From: Streptomyces beigongshangae
Lineage (GTDB): Bacteria > Actinomycetota > Actinomycetes > Streptomycetales > Streptomycetaceae
NCBI RefSeq assembly: GCF_019710745.1
Contig: NZ_JAHKJW010000003.1
Span: 149,753 to 213,752, forward strand
Direction: 5' to 3'
DNA: 64,000 bases
Position 1 is the first letter of the stretch. Each line of letters starts with the position of its first letter. Shown in pieces: positions 61,299-64,000 of this stretch. Position numbers and translations under genes: made by a program. The notes beneath the pieces are model-generated. The model had not been told where the DNA came from. It made no database searches and saw only the letters and a list, made by a program, of their open reading frames with translations.

Positions 61299-62153
61299 AT
61301 GCCCAACGACTTCAATCAGCAGGTCATCGAAGAATTCCGAGCCAATGACGGGAAGGTCGGCGGTTATTTCGAGGGCGCCCGGCTGCTCCTGCTCACCACC
61401 ACGGGGGCCCGTTCCGGTGAGCGGCACACCACCCCGGTCGGCTACTACCCCGACGGGGACGGCCGGGTACTGGTGATCGCCTCCGCCGGTGGTGCGCCGA
61501 AGCATCCGGACTGGTTCCACAACCTCGTCGCCCACCCCCAAGTGACGGTCGAGACAGGAGTGTTCACCTACGAGGCGAAGGCCGAGGTCCTGAAGGGGGC
61601 CGCGCGCGACGACGCCTTCGCCCGCGCAGTCGAGGCCGACTCCGGCTGGTCGGAGTACCAGGCCGGGACCAGCCGTGTGATTCCGGTGGTCGCCCTCCAC
61701 GAGATCGCGACCGACGGGCCACCGAACGTCGACGCGTCCTCGATGGGCCAGTACGTCAAGGCGGTCCACGACGCCTTCCGCCGCGAACTCGGACTGGTAC
61801 GCCGGGAGATCGGCGAGTCGGGCGCCACCCTGGGAGCCCAGCTCCGCATCAACTGCCTGACCTTCTGCCAGGGTCTGCACAACCACCACACCGGCGAGGA
61901 CATCGCCATGTTCCCTTTCCTGGCCGACCGCCACCCGGAACTCGGTCCGGCCCTGGACCGCCTCCGCGAGGAACACGTGCGCATCGCCGCCCTGACCGCG
62001 GAGCTGAAGGAGGTCGTCGGCGGGGAGTCGGCGGACCCCCGGCACGTACGCGAGGAGGTCGAGCGCCTCGCCACCGCGCTGGAGGCACACCTGACGTACG
62101 AGGAGGAGCAGCTGATCCCCGTACTCGACGTGCCGTTCGGGGCCGCCCACTAG
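61299..62153 (+). CDS. F420-type nitroreductase (DDN-like) fused to hemerythrin domain
   Basis: 284 residues, two domains. Residues 1-145 match the deazaflavin (F420)-dependent nitroreductase/quinone reductase family: LLLLTTTGARSGERHTTPVG, ASAGGAPKHPDWFHNLVAHP, YQAGTSRVIPVVAL. Residues 155-284 form a hemerythrin-like four-helix bundle with His/Glu ligands (HDAFRRELGL; FCQGLHNHHTGEDIAMFPFL; EEHVRIAAL; HLTYEEEQLIPVL). A reductase plus di-iron domain suggests redox or oxygen/NO handling. ATG 61299 follows GAAGGAAGAGA. Confidence 0.9.
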   Translation: MPNDFNQQVIEEFRANDGKVGGYFEGARLLLLTTTGARSGERHTTPVGYYPDGDGRVLVIASAGGAPKHPDWFHNLVAHPQVTVETGVFTYEAKAEVLKGAARDDAFARAVEADSGWSEYQAGTSRVIPVVALHEIATDGPPNVDASSMGQYVKAVHDAFRRELGLVRREIGESGATLGAQLRINCLTFCQGLHNHHTGEDIAMFPFLADRHPELGPALDRLREEHVRIAALTAELKEVVGGESADPRHVREEVERLATALEAHLTYEEEQLIPVLDVPFGAAH

Positions 62154-62256
62154 GGATGCCCGCCGTCCGTCGGCGGACGGTGGACGGCGGACCGGCCCGC
62201 ACCCCGCACCCCGCACCCCGCACCCCGCACCCGGAGAGGGAGGGCGTGCGGGCCGG

Positions 62257-64000
62257 TCACCCGAAGGGCAGCGGCCGCGCGTGGACGACGTCCAGTCTGG
62301 ACACCGCCCGCGTCAGCACGACGTACAGCAGGTGCAGCCCGCGTCCTCCCCCGTTCCGCCCGCCCCCTCCCCCCTCCGCGATGGCCGCGGGCTCCACGGC
62401 GACGACGTGGTCGTACTCCAGGCCCTTCGCGATGCCCGCCCCCAGCACCGTGACCCGGGCGCCCGGTTCGTCCACGCCGGCGACCTCGATCCCCTCCGCA
62501 CCGAGCGCCTCCCGCACCCGTACGACGTCCGGGTCGGCCGCGATGACGCCCACGGACCCCTCGTACGTGAGCGCGCGGCGGACCGCCCCGGCCGTCTCGC
62601 GCAGCACGTCGTCCGTGCGGCGGATCCGCAGCGTGCCGTCCTTCCGCAGGGACCGGCCCGGCGGTACCTCCACGTCCAGCCGGGCCAGCACCCGGTTCGC
62701 CAGTTCGACCACCGCTGCGGGCACCCGGAACCCGGTGGTCAACGGCACCACCGACGCCTCGGGCTTCCCCAGGTGCGCGAGCAGCCCGCCCCAGTCCCGC
62801 GCGGCCCACGGCGTGGTCCCCTGGGCGAGGTCGCCGAGGACCGTGACCGATCCGAAGGCGGCGCGCCGGCCGATCGCCCGGCACTCCATCGGCGACAGGT
62901 CCTGGGCCTCGTCGACGACCAGGTGGCCGTATCCGGCCGGGTGCTCGATCAGCCCGGCGACCTCGTCGAGCAGCACGAGATCGGCCGCGGACCACCGGGC
63001 GGACCTCCACGACCGGGGCGGTCGCGTCCACAGGAGCGCCTTCCGCTCGTCCGCGTCCAGCACCCCGTCCGCCGCCGCGGCCAGTGCGGCCGGATCGGTG
63101 AGCAGCTCCGCCACGACCTCCTCCGGCCGGGCCCCGGGCCACACGGCGTCGACGTACGCGCCGACGGGCCTCGCCCGCGAGATCTTCTGCGACCAGGCGT
63201 TCGTCCGGGGCCCGGCCCGCCGTTCGGCCCGCTCCCGCACGTACCGCACGACCCGGGTACGTACGCGCTCACGCCCGACGGCGTACGGCGGCTCCTCCGC
63301 CCGTACGTCCGCCACGATCCGCGCGAGCACCGCGGCGGGCACCCGCCAGCGGTACGAACCGTCGGGCACGGCGAGGTCGCCGTCCACGGCGGACGGATCC
63401 ACCCGGGCGTACAGGGCGCGCCGCAGCACCTGCGCCATGCGGGCGTCGTGCTTGACGACGGCGGAGCGTTCCTCATCCCCGCCCCCTCCGGGGAGTTTTC
63501 CGGCGATCCCGATCGTGTCCGCGATCTCGGCCCCGATCGTCGACTGCCGTACGCCGGTCTCGCCGAGCGCGGGAAGCACCTCCGCGATGTAGGAGAGGAA
63601 GGTCGGGTTCGGCCCGAGGATGAGCAGTCCGCCGCGCCGGATGCGCTGCGGATGGGTGTAGAGCAGGTACGCGGCCCGGTGCAGTCCGACGGCCGTCTTG
63701 CCGGTGCCGGGGGCACCCTGCACGCATACGGACACGTCGAGGCCGGCCCGTACGAGATCGTCCTGGTCCGGCTGGATGGTCGCGGCGATGTCACGCATCG
63801 GGCCGATCCGGGGCCGCTCGATCTCGCCCGCGAGGATACGGCTCCCCGCGCCGGCCGCGCCGGCCGTGTCGCCCGCGCCGGTCCCGCCGACCTCGCCAGA
63901 GGGCCGGGGGCGCTCGTCCCCGAGAGGCACGTCCCCGAGGCGTTCGTCCTCCAGCCCCGTGAGGTCGGTCGGCTCCCCCCGGCTCCCCGGCGCCCAGCCG
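62257..64000 (-). CDS. helD: HelD-type UvrD-like ATPase/helicase (5' end beyond window)
   Basis: At least 581 residues visible; the N-terminus lies outside the window, since the frame stays open to base 64000 (GEPTDLTGLEDERLGDVP). Walker A VQGAPGTGKTAVGLHRAAYL; motif Ia PNPTFLSYIAEVLPALGE; Walker B LVVDEAQDLSPMECRAI; motif III VTVLGDLAQGT; C-terminal AKGLEYDHVVAVEP and VVLTRAVSRLDVV. It resembles actinobacterial HelD, which recycles stalled RNA polymerase and can give rifamycin tolerance. Confidence 0.88.
   Translation of the reverse strand, partial: GWAPGSRGEPTDLTGLEDERLGDVPLGDERPRPSGEVGGTGAGDTAGAAGAGSRILAGEIERPRIGPMRDIAATIQPDQDDLVRAGLDVSVCVQGAPGTGKTAVGLHRAAYLLYTHPQRIRRGGLLILGPNPTFLSYIAEVLPALGETGVRQSTIGAEIADTIGIAGKLPGGGGDEERSAVVKHDARMAQVLRRALYARVDPSAVDGDLAVPDGSYRWRVPAAVLARIVADVRAEEPPYAVGRERVRTRVVRYVRERAERRAGPRTNAWSQKISRARPVGAYVDAVWPGARPEEVVAELLTDPAALAAAADGVLDADERKALLWTRPPRSWRSARWSAADLVLLDEVAGLIEHPAGYGHLVVDEAQDLSPMECRAIGRRAAFGSVTVLGDLAQGTTPWAARDWGGLLAHLGKPEASVVPLTTGFRVPAAVVELANRVLARLDVEVPPGRSLRKDGTLRIRRTDDVLRETAGAVRRALTYEGSVGVIAADPDVVRVREALGAEGIEVAGVDEPGARVTVLGAGIAKGLEYDHVVAVEPAAIAEGGGGGRNGGGRGLHLLYVVLTRAVSRLDVVHARPLPFG

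Overview
This window is chromosomal DNA from a Streptomyces or a very close relative. GC content is very high, codon third positions are strongly GC-biased, and many genes start with GTG. The core content is a recognisable Streptomyces block: cdgB, msiK, rlmB-cysS-ispF-ispD-carD, phoP-phoR/phoU, gpm, mshA and a helD-like gene. All names come from reading motifs and family resemblance; no database search was run. || Layout. 1-12.8 kb holds housekeeping and accessory genes: a PfkB sugar kinase, a carbohydrate-binding membrane protein, the c-di-GMP synthase CdgB with a BldD-like operator, a flavin reductase, ArfB, TerD, an M1 peptidase lipoprotein, a pentapeptide-repeat protein, an APH(6)-type kinase, an FAD oxidoreductase and an alpha/beta hydrolase. 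A tRNA-Thr(UGU) at 12.84 kb is followed by a lone, catalytically intact TnpB with a candidate guide-RNA region. 14.7-28.8 kb is core metabolism and regulation: MsiK with palindromic operators, an NDP-sugar transferase, DoxX, RlmB, CysS, IspF/IspD, CarD and the Pho regulon switch with two PHO boxes. || 29.2-47.7 kb is a mobile-element landing zone at the 3' end of the phosphoglycerate mutase gene. Three direct att-like repeats (29.74, 34.25 and 47.70 kb) each sit just after an integrase gene or integrase fragment, so elements of one family accreted there. The innermost copy (34.25-47.70 kb, about 13.4 kb) is an actinomycete integrative and conjugative element (AICE). It has repSA, an FtsK/TraSA translocase, Spd spread proteins, a GntR/KorSA repressor with repeated operators, a NUDIX hydrolase, an excisionase gene with a premature TGA, and an intact tyrosine integrase. 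Its cargo includes a GIY-YIG protein and an AT-rich two-gene module: a small protein and an NB-ARC/TPR (NLR-like) protein that share a short Gly-rich motif at facing ends. The module looks like an amyloid-signalling NLR/effector defence pair. The 29.7-34.2 kb segment is a decayed element carrying a small oxidoreductase/esterase cluster with a divergent XRE regulator. || 47.7-64 kb returns to core chromosome: gpm, an MFS exporter, a DUF2000/AraC divergent pair, YbjN-MshA, a methyltransferase, an NlpC/P60 hydrolase, a response-regulator/PP2C phosphatase, an HbhA-like protein, an XRE regulator with a perfect palindromic operator, an F420-type nitroreductase/hemerythrin fusion, and the 3' part of a HelD-type helicase cut by the window end.
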